Source: Candidatus Moranbacteria bacterium RIFCSPHIGHO2_02_FULL_40_12b (GTDB lineage Bacteria > Patescibacteriota > Minisyncoccia > Moranbacterales > 2-12-FULL-40-10). From it: a stretch of DNA of 17,706 nucleotides. Shown one piece after another: positions 1-6,809 of this stretch. The first letter of the stretch is position 1, and every line of letters starts with the position of its first letter. A program made the translations under genes and the position numbers. The notes under the pieces are model-generated. The model was not told where the DNA came from and did not search any database. It worked only from the letters and a program-made list of their open reading frames with translations. The stretch is from positions 1 through 17,706 of the forward strand of contig MFRX01000009.1 in assembly GCA_001784725.1 (NCBI GenBank), written 5' to 3'.

Positions 1-1
1 C

Positions 2-55
2 TGGCATAAAGGGGATATCAAAGAGGTGAAAGTGAAGTTGGAAGAAAGGAAGTAA
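2..55 (+). CDS. C-terminal tail of an upstream protein, possibly a PDZ/HtrA-type protein (partial)
   Basis: The first bases read in one open frame and end at TAA (53-55), giving the tail WHKGDIKEVKVKLEERK. A basic alternating stretch ending in VKLEER is typical of the last PDZ beta strand of HtrA-type proteases. The HtrA-like protein further downstream ends in the comparable NGKEIKIKVKL. Only 17 residues are visible, so the family is a guess. The reading frame itself is plausible because it is open from the window edge and the repeat-rich spacer starts right after its stop. Confidence 0.4.
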   Translation, partial: WHKGDIKEVKVKLEERK

Positions 56-58
56 TGA

Positions 59-142
59 CTTTACTAATTACGAATCAATTACTAATATACGAATTTAATT
101 TTTATTATTAGTATATTCGTATAAAATTAGTAATTCGTAAAG
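59..142. repeat. 84-bp imperfect nested palindrome between genes
   Basis: Outer arms 59-75 and 126-142 match as inverted repeats at 15 of 17 positions. Inner arms 79-94 and 107-122 match at 14 of 16. All are built from shuffled units such as TTACTAAT, TTACGAAT and ATACGAAT. The element fills nearly the whole spacer before clpB. A similar design with different units occurs at 13546-13642. Its role is unknown; a transcript would fold into a long AT-rich hairpin just ahead of the clpB start. Confidence 0.75.
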
Positions 143-148
143 AAATTC

Positions 149-2767
149 ATGGATATAAACAAATTCACAATCAAAAGCCAGGAGGCGGTCCGGCGCGCCC
201 AGGAAATCGCTCTTTCCAAAAGCCAGCAGCAGGTGGATGTATTTCATCTTCTTTTTGCATTGGTGTCGCAGGAGGACTCAATAGTTCCGGCAGTCCTGGA
301 AAAAATCGGAGCTGATTTGGCGAATATAAAAGATGAATGCCTGAAAGAAATAGAGAAGTATCCGAAGGTTTCCGGAGGATTTTTAGGGCAGATATATGTA
401 ACGCTCGCCCTGGCAGAAATTTTTGATCAGGCCGAAAAAGAAATGAAAAAACTCAAAGACGAATTTATTTCAACGGAGCATATTTTCCTGGCGATTCTAG
501 CGGCCCCAACTGGCGCTAAAAATTTATTGAAAAAAAATAAAGTGGAATATGACAATGTCCTGAAAATACTTTCCGAGGTCAGAGGGCGCCAAAAAGTTGA
601 CACGCCTTCGCCGGAAAGCAAATTCCAGGTATTGGAAAAGTATACCGTTAACCTTACCGATCTGGCGCGGAACGGAAAACTGGATCCGGTTGTCGGAAGG
701 AATGATGAAATCCGCCGGGTGATGCAGGTTTTGACGCGCCGGACCAAGAATAATCCGGTTTTAATCGGAGAAGCCGGCACCGGAAAAACGGCGATCGCGG
801 AGGGTCTGGCGCAGAGAATCGTGTCCGGCGATGTCCCGGAAAACCTGAAAGACAAGGAAATAATTTCCCTGGATCTCGGCGCGCTTCTGGCGGGAGCGAA
901 ATTTCGGGGGGAATTTGAAGAGCGGCTGAAAGCGATTATCAAAGAAGTTGAAGAGTCGGCGGGAAAATACATATTCTTCATCGATGAACTTCATACTTTG
1001 GTGGGCGCGGGAGCGGCGGAAGGAGCGCTGGACGCTTCCAATATGCTCAAGCCCGCGCTGGCTAGGGGACGGTTGAGAACCATCGGGGCCACGACTACCA
1101 AGGACTACCAAAGATACATCGAAAAAGACGCGGCTTTTGAACGCCGGTTCCAGCCGGTTTACGTGAGCGAGCCGTCCCTGGAAGACACGATAGCGATACT
1201 GCGGGGCATAAAAGAAAAATATGAAGTCCATCACGGAGTTAAAATTATCGATGACGCTATAGTGGCCGCGACGAAACTGTCGCAACAATACATATCGGAC
1301 AGATTTTTGCCGGATAAGGCCGTTGATCTTATTGATGAAGCGGCGTCAGCCCGGCGCCTGGAAATTGATTCCATGCCGGATGAACTGGATAAAATCGAAA
1401 GGAACATCCGCCGGCTGGAAATAGAAAAAAAAGCGCTGGAAAAAGAGAAAGACAGGAAGACCAAAATAAAAATCAGAAAAATAGACCGGGAACTGGCGGA
1501 ACTGCGGGAAGAAGAAAGAAAAATAGGGCTGCAGTGGAAGAGCGAAAAGGAACTTATTGCCAACCTAAGGAAACACAAGGCCGAAATTGACAAATTAAAG
1601 TCAGAGTCGGAAATCTTAGAAAGAAAAGGAGAACTGGACAAAGTGGCGGAAATCCGCTACGGAAAAATTCCGGAATTGGAAAAAAGCATAAAAAAAGAAA
1701 GCGCTAAATTGAACAAGATCCAGAAAGAAAATCCGATTCTGCGGGAAGAGATAACGGAAGAGGATATCGCCCGGGTGGTTTCCCGCTGGACGGGAATTCC
1801 CGTTTCTAAAATGCTTGAAGGCGAGCTGGAAAAACTGGCCCATATGGAAGAGGAATTGAAAAAGCGGGTAGTTGGTCAGGATGAAGCGATTCACTCCATC
1901 GCTAACGCCATCAGAAGATCGCGTGCCGGAATTTCCGAAGAAAATCGGCCGATTGGCTCATTTATTTTTCTCGGCCCAACCGGAGTCGGAAAAACGGAAC
2001 TGGCTAAATCACTGGCTGAATTTTTATTTAATAACGAGAAATCGCTGGTGCGGCTTGACATGAGCGAATATATGGAAGCGCACTCAACGGCAAGAATGAT
2101 CGGTTCGCCTCCGGGATACGTCGGCTATGAAGAAGGCGGACAGCTTACGGAAATAATAAGAAGGAAGCCCTATAGCGTAATTTTGTTTGATGAAATAGAA
2201 AAAGCCCATCCGCAGGTGTTAAATATACTGCTTCAGATAATGGATGACGGCCGGCTTACTGACGCGAAAGGCAGAGTCGTAAATTTCAAAAACGCCGTTA
2301 TCATAATGACTTCCAATATCGGCTCGGAAATAATATACCGGATGCGCGAAGTAGGATTTAAGCGAGAGAGAGGCGAGGAAGGCATTATTAAAGAAGAGGA
2401 TATGAAAGAAAAAGTGATGGCGGCACTGCGGGAAAATTTCCGTCCGGAATTCATCAATCGGGTGGATGAGATAATAATTTTTCATCCGCTGGACAAGAAA
2501 GTCCTGGAAATAATTGTTGATTTGCAGCTTCAAAGAGTTGAAAAAAATCTTCTGGAAAAAGAAATAAGCGTTGAAGTTACGGCGGGGGCTAAAAATTACC
2601 TGACTCAAAAAGGATTTGATCCGGTTTTCGGAGCCAGGCCGCTGAAAAGAGTCATTCAGAACGAAATTCTTGACGAGCTGGCGCTGGAAATCATTGAAGG
2701 AAAAATCGGCAAAGGGAAAAAAGTTAAAATTGGCGTTAAAGGCGGAAAAATAATTTTTTCGCGCTAG
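149..2767 (+). CDS. clpB: ATP-dependent disaggregase chaperone ClpB
   Basis: Cytoplasmic AAA+ Hsp100 chaperone that extracts polypeptides from aggregates with DnaK. The order of parts is complete: Clp N-domain (about 1-145); first AAA module with Walker A GEAGTGKT at 207-214 and Walker B region IFFIDELHTL; a long charged coiled-coil middle domain (about 405-535), which separates ClpB from ClpA and ClpX; second AAA module with Walker A GPTGVGKT at 609-616 and Walker B ILFDEIEKAH; and the C-terminal domain with GFDPVFGARPLKR. The length of 872 residues is close to the usual 850-870. ClpC is less likely because the middle domain is long. The first Walker A has EAGTGKT where EPGVGKT is usual; both keep GKT. 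No strong ribosome binding site precedes the ATG and no CIRCE or HrcA operator is evident; the start lies just after the palindrome at 59-142. Confidence 0.97.
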   Translation: MDINKFTIKSQEAVRRAQEIALSKSQQQVDVFHLLFALVSQEDSIVPAVLEKIGADLANIKDECLKEIEKYPKVSGGFLGQIYVTLALAEIFDQAEKEMKKLKDEFISTEHIFLAILAAPTGAKNLLKKNKVEYDNVLKILSEVRGRQKVDTPSPESKFQVLEKYTVNLTDLARNGKLDPVVGRNDEIRRVMQVLTRRTKNNPVLIGEAGTGKTAIAEGLAQRIVSGDVPENLKDKEIISLDLGALLAGAKFRGEFEERLKAIIKEVEESAGKYIFFIDELHTLVGAGAAEGALDASNMLKPALARGRLRTIGATTTKDYQRYIEKDAAFERRFQPVYVSEPSLEDTIAILRGIKEKYEVHHGVKIIDDAIVAATKLSQQYISDRFLPDKAVDLIDEAASARRLEIDSMPDELDKIERNIRRLEIEKKALEKEKDRKTKIKIRKIDRELAELREEERKIGLQWKSEKELIANLRKHKAEIDKLKSESEILERKGELDKVAEIRYGKIPELEKSIKKESAKLNKIQKENPILREEITEEDIARVVSRWTGIPVSKMLEGELEKLAHMEEELKKRVVGQDEAIHSIANAIRRSRAGISEENRPIGSFIFLGPTGVGKTELAKSLAEFLFNNEKSLVRLDMSEYMEAHSTARMIGSPPGYVGYEEGGQLTEIIRRKPYSVILFDEIEKAHPQVLNILLQIMDDGRLTDAKGRVVNFKNAVIIMTSNIGSEIIYRMREVGFKRERGEEGIIKEEDMKEKVMAALRENFRPEFINRVDEIIIFHPLDKKVLEIIVDLQLQRVEKNLLEKEISVEVTAGAKNYLTQKGFDPVFGARPLKRVIQNEILDELALEIIEGKIGKGKKVKIGVKGGKIIFSR

Positions 2768-2782
2768 AAAATCTTTAATTTT

Positions 2783-3523
2783 ATGTTTTTTATACTGAGA
2801 GTATTTTTGCATACTTTGATATTCAGCCTTTTTATGGAGGCGGTTGCTCTACGGCAAAATATAGCTTTGTATCTTGTATTTTTTCTCATAATATTTTCCG
2901 TTATCAGCGCCAAAAATCTGGGAAAAAAATGGATATATTCAATTATTCCTCCAGTCATTTCTTTCTCCTCAATAATTCTCCTCTACCTTATTGATAACCA
3001 GATTCAAAGGCAGATTTTTATTATTTTAGGTTCAACCGTTTATTATTTGCTGCTTCTCGGAATTTTCCGGCTGGGAAATTATTCAAGAGACCATACCGCC
3101 AGGGGAATGGTTGCCGCCGGCGTTACGACGGCGCTGTTTTTTTTGTACGCGTCGGTTTACGGAATTTATCTTAATTTTTTTATTCCCCTCTGGGTTCTGA
3201 TGCTAGTTTTTCTCGTCTTTACTATTCTGATTTGCTATGGATATTTCGGAATTTTGGAAGTCAAACGCAAAAATATGCCCTGGATTTACAGTCTATTGAT
3301 AGGAATGGCAATGGCGGAAGTATCGTGGGTTATGAATTTTTGGCCTTTCGGATATTTGACAGCCGGAGTAATAGCCCTTATTTTCTATTATGTGCTTTGG
3401 GATTTAGCCCAGAGCCATTTCCTGAACCTGCTTTCAAAAAAACGGGTGGTAGCCAATATGGTTGTTCTGGCGGTTCTGGTCGGGATTGCGCTAATAAGTT
3501 CAAGGTGGCTTCCGATGGTATAA
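2783..3523 (+). CDS. polytopic membrane protein, function unknown
   Basis: I do not recognise this family. The 246 residues are strongly hydrophobic with about seven or eight likely membrane segments (roughly 5-25, 28-43, 50-68, 74-95, 108-128, 133-155, 167-205, 222-240), joined by short loops such as RLGNYSRDHTARG and LEVKRKNMPW. There is no signal peptide cleavage site and no catalytic motif. It starts 15 bases after clpB and is followed 15 bases later by the HtrA-like gene, so the three are probably co-transcribed. An in-frame ATG at 2834 preceded by no better ribosome site is a possible shorter start. An integral membrane partner of the neighbouring envelope protein is a guess from position only. 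Confidence 0.8.
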   Translation: MFFILRVFLHTLIFSLFMEAVALRQNIALYLVFFLIIFSVISAKNLGKKWIYSIIPPVISFSSIILLYLIDNQIQRQIFIILGSTVYYLLLLGIFRLGNYSRDHTARGMVAAGVTTALFFLYASVYGIYLNFFIPLWVLMLVFLVFTILICYGYFGILEVKRKNMPWIYSLLIGMAMAEVSWVMNFWPFGYLTAGVIALIFYYVLWDLAQSHFLNLLSKKRVVANMVVLAVLVGIALISSRWLPMV

Positions 3524-3538
3524 ATGGCATAAAAGAAG

Positions 3539-4669
3539 TTGATTATGAAAAAATTCGTTAAATTCGTTTCAATTATAGTTATAATTTTCATCATTGGCGG
3601 AGCCGGCGCCGCTTTTTTTGAGCATTACCTTTTTCCAAAAATGGGGAGCACCCGCATATTTTCTAAATATGATTTTTTCAAAAAAGCTAAAGAGAATATA
3701 ACCGTAATCAACAAAACAGAACAACTGGAAATAAAAGAAGATGAAGCGGTAAGCAAAATTGCCGCCCAGCCCGCGAACGCGCTGGTAAAAATCATTTCCC
3801 TTTCTTCTAAAAACGATGCCGTTAAAACGGGAAACGGATTAATTCTGACCAGCGACGGAGTGATCGTTACTTACAGAAACGCGATACTGGAAGCCGACGC
3901 GGCGTATAAGGTCTTGAGCTACAGCGGCAATGTTTTTGATGCGGAATTTTTTGGGACAGATGAGTTCAGCAATCTCGCGTTTCTTAAAGTGAAAACCTCC
4001 AATCTGCCCGTAGTCGCCTTCGCCAATTCAGACGAAAGCAAGCCCGGAAAGAAACTTATCGCGATTGGCAATTCGCGGGGAAATTTTCAGAATATTCTTT
4101 CCACCGCCGCGATGAATGACTTTAACAAAAGTTTTAATCTTTCAGGCAAAACCGTCTCGTCTTCCGAGAAAATGGAAGGGGTCATTGAGGCGGATTTTTT
4201 TGACCAGGAGGACTTCGTCGGCGGTCCAGTGGTTAATTATAACGGCGAACTGATTGGTTTGACCGGAATGTTAATGATAAACAACAAGGAAAAATATTTC
4301 ATTGTTCCATCCAATGAGGTAAGAAAGTCAATGGAATTAGTTATGAAAAATGAACTCGGCAAAAGGCCATTTTTTGGAACTTATTATATTCCGATAACCA
4401 AGGAATATTCAATCGCGCGTAGCCAGAATCGCGATCGTGGTGCTCTTGTTTATTCGCCGTCGGGCGCGCAGGGCCTGGCGGTGCTATCGGGTTCTCCCGC
4501 CGAAAAAGCGGGAATAAAAATAAATGACATCATAATTGCCGTTAACGGAAAAGAAGTAAATCTTGATAATCCGTTTTCTAACGCGCTAAGCCAATTCAGG
4601 AAAGGCAATGAAATTGAGCTCCTGGTGGTCAGAAACGGAAAGGAAATTAAAATAAAAGTCAAGCTGTAA
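3539..4669 (+). CDS. HtrA/DegP-like membrane-anchored protein with PDZ domain, apparently catalytically dead
   Basis: One N-terminal membrane anchor (about 8-27), a trypsin-like S1C domain (about 75-275) and a C-terminal PDZ domain (about 280-376, with SPAEKAGIKINDIIIAVNGKEV). The fold is clear from GNGLILTSDGVIVT, LKVKTSNLPVVAFANSD, GKKLIAIGN and GGPVVNYNGELIGL. Lined up by eye with DegP, all three catalytic positions differ: the His of TNNH becomes Asn114 (TYRNAI), the Asp before LAxLKV becomes Asn145 (FSNLAF), and the Ser of GNSGGP becomes Val227 (DFVGGP). The oxyanion GG is kept. The reading frame is intact, so this looks like a maintained non-enzymatic binding protein outside the membrane and not a decayed gene. 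Start may be the ATG at 3539 or at 3545 (MKKF). It follows the membrane protein by 15 bases. Confidence 0.88.
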   Translation: MIMKKFVKFVSIIVIIFIIGGAGAAFFEHYLFPKMGSTRIFSKYDFFKKAKENITVINKTEQLEIKEDEAVSKIAAQPANALVKIISLSSKNDAVKTGNGLILTSDGVIVTYRNAILEADAAYKVLSYSGNVFDAEFFGTDEFSNLAFLKVKTSNLPVVAFANSDESKPGKKLIAIGNSRGNFQNILSTAAMNDFNKSFNLSGKTVSSSEKMEGVIEADFFDQEDFVGGPVVNYNGELIGLTGMLMINNKEKYFIVPSNEVRKSMELVMKNELGKRPFFGTYYIPITKEYSIARSQNRDRGALVYSPSGAQGLAVLSGSPAEKAGIKINDIIIAVNGKEVNLDNPFSNALSQFRKGNEIELLVVRNGKEIKIKVKL

Positions 4670-4716
4670 TAAGAATTTGATAACTATAAGTGCCTTATTT
4701 GAGCTAATTTTTACAC

Positions 4717-4744
4717 TTGACAATTTTAATAGATTTGATATAAT
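4717..4744 (+). promoter_or_regulatory. strong sigma-70 type promoter for the KH-domain gene
   Basis: A consensus -35 TTGACA (4717-4722) and consensus -10 TATAAT (4739-4744) are separated by 16 bases. Transcription would start near 4751, leaving a leader of about 83 bases before the KH-domain gene. It is the best promoter by eye in the window and marks the KH gene as a separate, strongly expressed unit. Confidence 0.85.
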
Positions 4745-4752
4745 AGACGCAA

Positions 4753-4801
4753 AGAGATGAGATTGGAAGGTTGAGGTCGAAACCGGATGAAATCCGTCTC
4801 T
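4753..4801 (+). promoter_or_regulatory. folded 5' leader of the KH-domain gene
   Basis: Directly after the predicted start site, AGAGA (4753-4757) can pair with TCTCT (4797-4801), enclosing a hairpin CGGAT-GAA-ATCCG (4784-4796) stacked against that stem and a smaller hairpin with GGTT (4769-4772) and AACC (4781-4784) or an overlapping alternative. No Shine-Dalgarno sequence precedes the ATG at 4834. An RNA structure in front of an RNA-binding protein suggests autoregulation, but this is inference. Confidence 0.4.
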
Positions 4802-4833
4802 CGGAATAATCAGTTATTTATGAACTAACCAAT

Positions 4834-5154
4834 ATGGCGGAGAAGAATCAGGATTTGGAGTTTGTCGAGTATGCGACAAAAATGCTCGTGAACAATCCTA
4901 AAGACGTGAAAGTCAACAGAAAAATCGACGAGATGGGCGTTCTCATCACGCTGGATGTCAATCCAGCTGATATGGGAATGATCATCGGTCGGGAAGGCGC
5001 CACTGCGAAGGCGCTCCGAACACTTTTAAGAGTTATCGGAGCCAAGAACAATGCCAGAGTTAATCTGAAGATTAACGAACCGGAAGGATCCGAAAGAGGA
5101 CCCCGAAAGGAAAACAAGAGCATTGACGAAGTAGTCGGCGGAATTGAAATATAA
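4834..5154 (+). CDS. khpA: KH-domain RNA-binding protein, KhpA type
   Basis: Small cytoplasmic RNA-binding protein of the KhpA (YlqC) family, known in other bacteria as a partner of KhpB/EloR in post-transcriptional control of growth and division. The single type II KH domain covers about residues 1-85: LEFVEYATKMLVNNP, a strand region VLITLDVNPADMGMIIG, the GxxG loop GREG at 52-55, and the helix ATAKALRTLLRVIGAK. At 106 residues it is longer than the usual 75-80 because of a charged tail with SERGPRKEN that ends in VVGGIEI. It has its own promoter and terminator and is monocistronic. In many bacteria khpA lies between rpsP and trmD; here trmD lies about 6.5 kb downstream, which could reflect insertion between them. 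Confidence 0.9.
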   Translation: MAEKNQDLEFVEYATKMLVNNPKDVKVNRKIDEMGVLITLDVNPADMGMIIGREGATAKALRTLLRVIGAKNNARVNLKINEPEGSERGPRKENKSIDEVVGGIEI

Positions 5155-5170
5155 AATCTTGTATAAAGCA

Positions 5171-5199
5171 AAAATCCCCGAAAGGGGATTTTTGTTTTT
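5171..5199 (+). terminator. Rho-independent terminator after the KH-domain gene
   Basis: AAAATCCCC (5171-5179) pairs perfectly with GGGGATTTT (5184-5192) around a GAAA loop, followed by a T-rich run to 5199. It lies 17 bases after the khpA stop codon. Confidence 0.93.
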
Positions 5200-5239
5200 G
5201 GTTAAAATATTTGATTTTAAAGAGTTTTTGGATTAAAAT

Positions 5240-5309
5240 AGAGGCATGCCCCGTGGATAAGCGGAGCGAATTTTACGGGGTATGTTCCTCTGAATGTTCG
5301 CGGGAACAT
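5240..5309 (+). ncRNA. candidate structured RNA: two consecutive hairpins
   Basis: Within the 376-base gap between khpA and the next annotated large gene, 5240-5254 pairs with 5275-5291 to give a 15-bp stem with a 2-base bulge (5285-5286) and one G-U pair, enclosing a 20-base loop GGATAAGCGGAGCGAATTTT. A second hairpin follows, ATGTTC (5294-5299), loop GCGG, GAACAT (5304-5309). A possible promoter TTGATT (5211-5216), 17 bases, TAAAAT (5234-5239) sits just upstream. I know no RNA family with this shape; a dispersed repeat is the alternative. Confidence 0.4.
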
Positions 5310-5319
5310 GCATAACTTT

Positions 5320-5406
5320 ATGAAAAAGATTGCAAAAAAGATGGCGAAATTGATAAAAAAAGCAATGTGCAAAAAATGCACATTGCAAATTCTGATAAAC
5401 CCGTGA
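5320..5406 (+). CDS. possible 28-residue cationic small protein
   Basis: An ATG at 5320 opens a frame of 28 codons ending TGA at 5406. The peptide begins MKKIAKKMAKLIKKAMCKKC and ends in a short hydrophobic stretch LQILINP. The regular KK spacing would give an amphipathic helix, and there is one CKKC motif. No good ribosome binding site is present, and the second half coincides with the hairpin at 5362-5386, so the amino acid pattern may be a by-product of an RNA or terminator structure. Confidence 0.2.
   Translation: MKKIAKKMAKLIKKAMCKKCTLQILINP
5355..5386 (-). terminator. Rho-independent terminator read on the minus strand
   Basis: GCAATGTGCA (5362-5371) and TGCACATTGC (5377-5386) form a perfect 10-bp stem with a 5-base loop. 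On the + strand no T run follows, but on the minus strand the stem is followed directly by seven T (complement of 5355-5361). This is a textbook minus-strand terminator, yet no minus-strand gene lies to its right, only the + strand gene at 5531. An antisense transcript through 5390-5530 would explain it. Confidence 0.6.
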
Positions 5407-5530
5407 GTTATTATTCTTTGGATATAATTCTCTCAGTCGAACGACGATAGTAAAACCGCACTCTTTACAAAATAATAATAATGTGAAAGAATTAGTTGTT
5501 TTTTTGAAATAATAATATCAGAGGAGGAAC

Positions 5531-5896
5531 ATGAGAAACAGAAGGAGGAAAAAGCGTTTAAAAAAATTAAACAAGGTAACTGTAAAACGCATACATCATG
5601 CCATGCGTAGGGCAAAAAAGAGATACCAGGTTCAACTGACCGATGAAGACATTAGAAGAATCGCCAATATAATAAAAAAAAATGAGTCAACCTTTATTTT
5701 CAGGGAAATCCTTACGAAAACACATCATCAAGTAGAGTATCAAGGAATCAGGTTCTTTGTAGTATATAGCTCCAAAAGCAGAACAGTACTGACTGTTTTA
5801 ACCCAGGAGCAGGCAAAGAGCAGGTATAAATTTTTTTTGGAACGAAATAATCGATTAGATGCGGAACACCAGGAGAAATTTTCCCTATTGGATTAA
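5531..5896 (+). CDS. small basic protein of unknown function
   Basis: I do not recognise the family. The N-terminus is extremely basic (MRNRRRKKRLKKLNK). A helical region with LTDEDIRRIANIIKK follows, and residues about 58-95 look like a small beta sheet (REILTKTHHQVEYQGIRFFVVYSSKSRTVLTVL). The pattern of a helix, then strands with QVEYQGIRFFVVY and a hairpin ending in TVLT, is like small nuclease or toxin folds of the DUF4258/BECR kind; I cannot confirm this, and no antitoxin-like neighbour is seen. The start is set by a near-perfect ribosome binding site AGAGGAGG 5 bases before the ATG. A TATAAT at 5423-5428 may be its -10, giving a leader of about 95 bases. It ends in its own terminator, so it is a single-gene unit. 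Confidence 0.75.
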   Translation: MRNRRRKKRLKKLNKVTVKRIHHAMRRAKKRYQVQLTDEDIRRIANIIKKNESTFIFREILTKTHHQVEYQGIRFFVVYSSKSRTVLTVLTQEQAKSRYKFFLERNNRLDAEHQEKFSLLD

Positions 5897-5919
5897 TCTT
5901 TTCCAATAGGGATTTTTTT
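5883..5919 (+). terminator. Rho-independent terminator overlapping the stop codon
   Basis: CCCTATTGGA (5883-5892) pairs perfectly with TCCAATAGGG (5902-5911), 9-base loop, followed by A and seven T. The upstream arm contains the last codons of the 5531-5896 gene and its TAA lies in the loop. Confidence 0.93.
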
Positions 5920-5921
5920 AT

Positions 5922-5950
5922 TTGATTTTCGGTCCTTTTTGGCGTAGGAT
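5922..5950 (+). promoter_or_regulatory. probable promoter for the 5977 gene
   Basis: TTGATT (5922-5927), 17 bases, TAGGAT (5945-5950). It lies just after the preceding terminator and about 26 bases before the next start codon, which is where a promoter for the following gene is expected. Confidence 0.45.
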
Positions 5951-5976
5951 GGGATTATTGGAGTAAAAAATAAAAT

Positions 5977-6591
5977 ATGGGCATAAAATTCATAAATGTA
6001 AATTGCGTTGAGGGGAAAAAGACGGACTTGCGGCAGGCAAGGGCGGTGCTTCGTCACAGACCGGATGTTATCGTTCTGGAATACCCAAACAACGGAAAAA
6101 TTCCCTTTCGGGCAGAAAAGGCGCCAAAAGAATTATTTAAAGAAAAGAATATAAAATTTATGCCCTGGATCAAATCGGATATCGTGATGTGGAAAAATAT
6201 CAGGCGACTCAAAAAAAGCGGCCATGAAATTTCCGTCTATACAGTGGACGGGCCATCTGATTTGGTTGGGCAATTTTTTATGGTCTGGCGCCATATGTAC
6301 CCTTGCGCATTAGAGAACTGGCTTTGGTGGGTACAGATCTATCTGCGCGAACAATATATGCTCAGGAACATAAGATGGATTCTAAAAAAACATAAATCGA
6401 AAAAAAATCTTACCGTACTTGTTTTTCTGCAAAGTTTTCACTGGGAACACATCAAATTTCTCCTCAGTAATCCTGGCAAAAGAAAAATATGGAAATATTA
6501 TTTCGGGAAGTTTTCTGAAATAAACCCCGAAAACATCGCCGAAAAAATAAAAAAGGAAAACGAGATATTTTATAAGCATTGGAAAAAATAA
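5977..6591 (+). CDS. hypothetical cytosolic protein, unrecognised family
   Basis: 204 residues, no signal peptide or membrane segment. An N-terminal alpha/beta-like part has IKFINVNCVEG, RHRPDVIVLEYPNNG and HEISVYTVDGPSDL; a central Trp-rich stretch (VWRHMYPCALENWLWWVQIYLREQYMLRN, read as scattered Trp/Tyr around 105-130) follows; then a strand VLVFLQSFHWEHIKFLL (about 150-166) and a lysine-rich helical tail. The DVIVLEYP and later xxVFLQSFHWEHI pair faintly recall the TraB/PrgY arrangement of an acidic strand motif plus a strand ending in a histidine, but the catalytic pattern is not convincing. It ends nine bases before the operator-like repeats of the AbrB gene. Confidence 0.7.
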   Translation: MGIKFINVNCVEGKKTDLRQARAVLRHRPDVIVLEYPNNGKIPFRAEKAPKELFKEKNIKFMPWIKSDIVMWKNIRRLKKSGHEISVYTVDGPSDLVGQFFMVWRHMYPCALENWLWWVQIYLREQYMLRNIRWILKKHKSKKNLTVLVFLQSFHWEHIKFLLSNPGKRKIWKYYFGKFSEINPENIAEKIKKENEIFYKHWKK

Positions 6592-6600
6592 ATTTGTGGA

Positions 6601-6634
6601 AGTATATACTCAAGTATATACTTCAATATATACA
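6601..6634. promoter_or_regulatory. three 10-bp operator-like repeats with 12-bp spacing
   Basis: AGTATATACT occurs at 6601-6610 and 6613-6622 and is a perfect palindrome. A degenerate copy AATATATACA (8 of 10) sits at 6625-6634. All three are exactly 12 bp apart and end one base before the ATG of the AbrB-type gene. AbrB/MazE dimers bind short palindromes and often repress their own gene, so this is a likely autoregulatory operator. The TATACT inside each repeat may also act as a -10 element. Confidence 0.65.
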
Positions 6635-6635
6635 T

Positions 6636-6809
6636 ATGGCAAAAAAGCTAAAAGACAAAAATACTAGAAAGTTATTAAGAATTGGCAAAACGAGTTTGGC
6701 TGTCACGCTGCCTAAAGAAATGACGGATGAGCTAAAATGGAAGGAAAAGCAGAAAGTCGTTGTTAAAAAAGTTAGGGGAGGAATTTTAATTAAAGATTGG
6801 AAAAAATAA
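6636..6809 (+). CDS. AbrB/MazE/SpoVT-type DNA-binding protein
   Basis: A 57-residue protein that is almost only a swapped-hairpin AbrB domain: RKLLRIGKTSLAVTLPKEMTDELKWKEKQKVVVKKVRGGILIKDWKK. RIGKTSLAVTLPKE is the standard DNA-contacting loop plus strand. I start it at the ATG at 6636, because the frame can be extended to a TTG at 6579 only by reading through the repeat array at 6601-6634 and into the end of the previous gene. Such proteins are usually antitoxins or autoregulators; the gene that overlaps its end encodes a hydrolase and not a recognisable MazF or PIN toxin, so it is probably a stand-alone regulator. No clear Shine-Dalgarno precedes the ATG. Confidence 0.88.
   Translation: MAKKLKDKNTRKLLRIGKTSLAVTLPKEMTDELKWKEKQKVVVKKVRGGILIKDWKK

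Noticed and set aside
427..981. Long minus-strand frames opposite clpB and other large genes.
   Set aside because: They are codon-bias shadows of strong + strand genes and show no family features, starts or ribosome sites.
5531..5896. Ribosomal protein, suggested by the very basic N-terminus.
   Set aside because: The rest of the sequence, with its acidic helices and HHQVEYQGIRFFVVY core, matches no ribosomal protein that I know.
6579..6635. N-terminal extension of the AbrB protein to a TTG at 6579.
   Set aside because: It would translate the phased repeat array and overlap the previous gene; the ATG at 6636 gives a normal AbrB length.
6579..6809. Identical 13-base end TTGGAAAAAATAA of two neighbouring genes (6579-6591 and 6797-6809).
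   Set aside because: Both encode WKK-stop and the AT-rich lysine codons make this likely by chance; no flanking similarity supports recombination.
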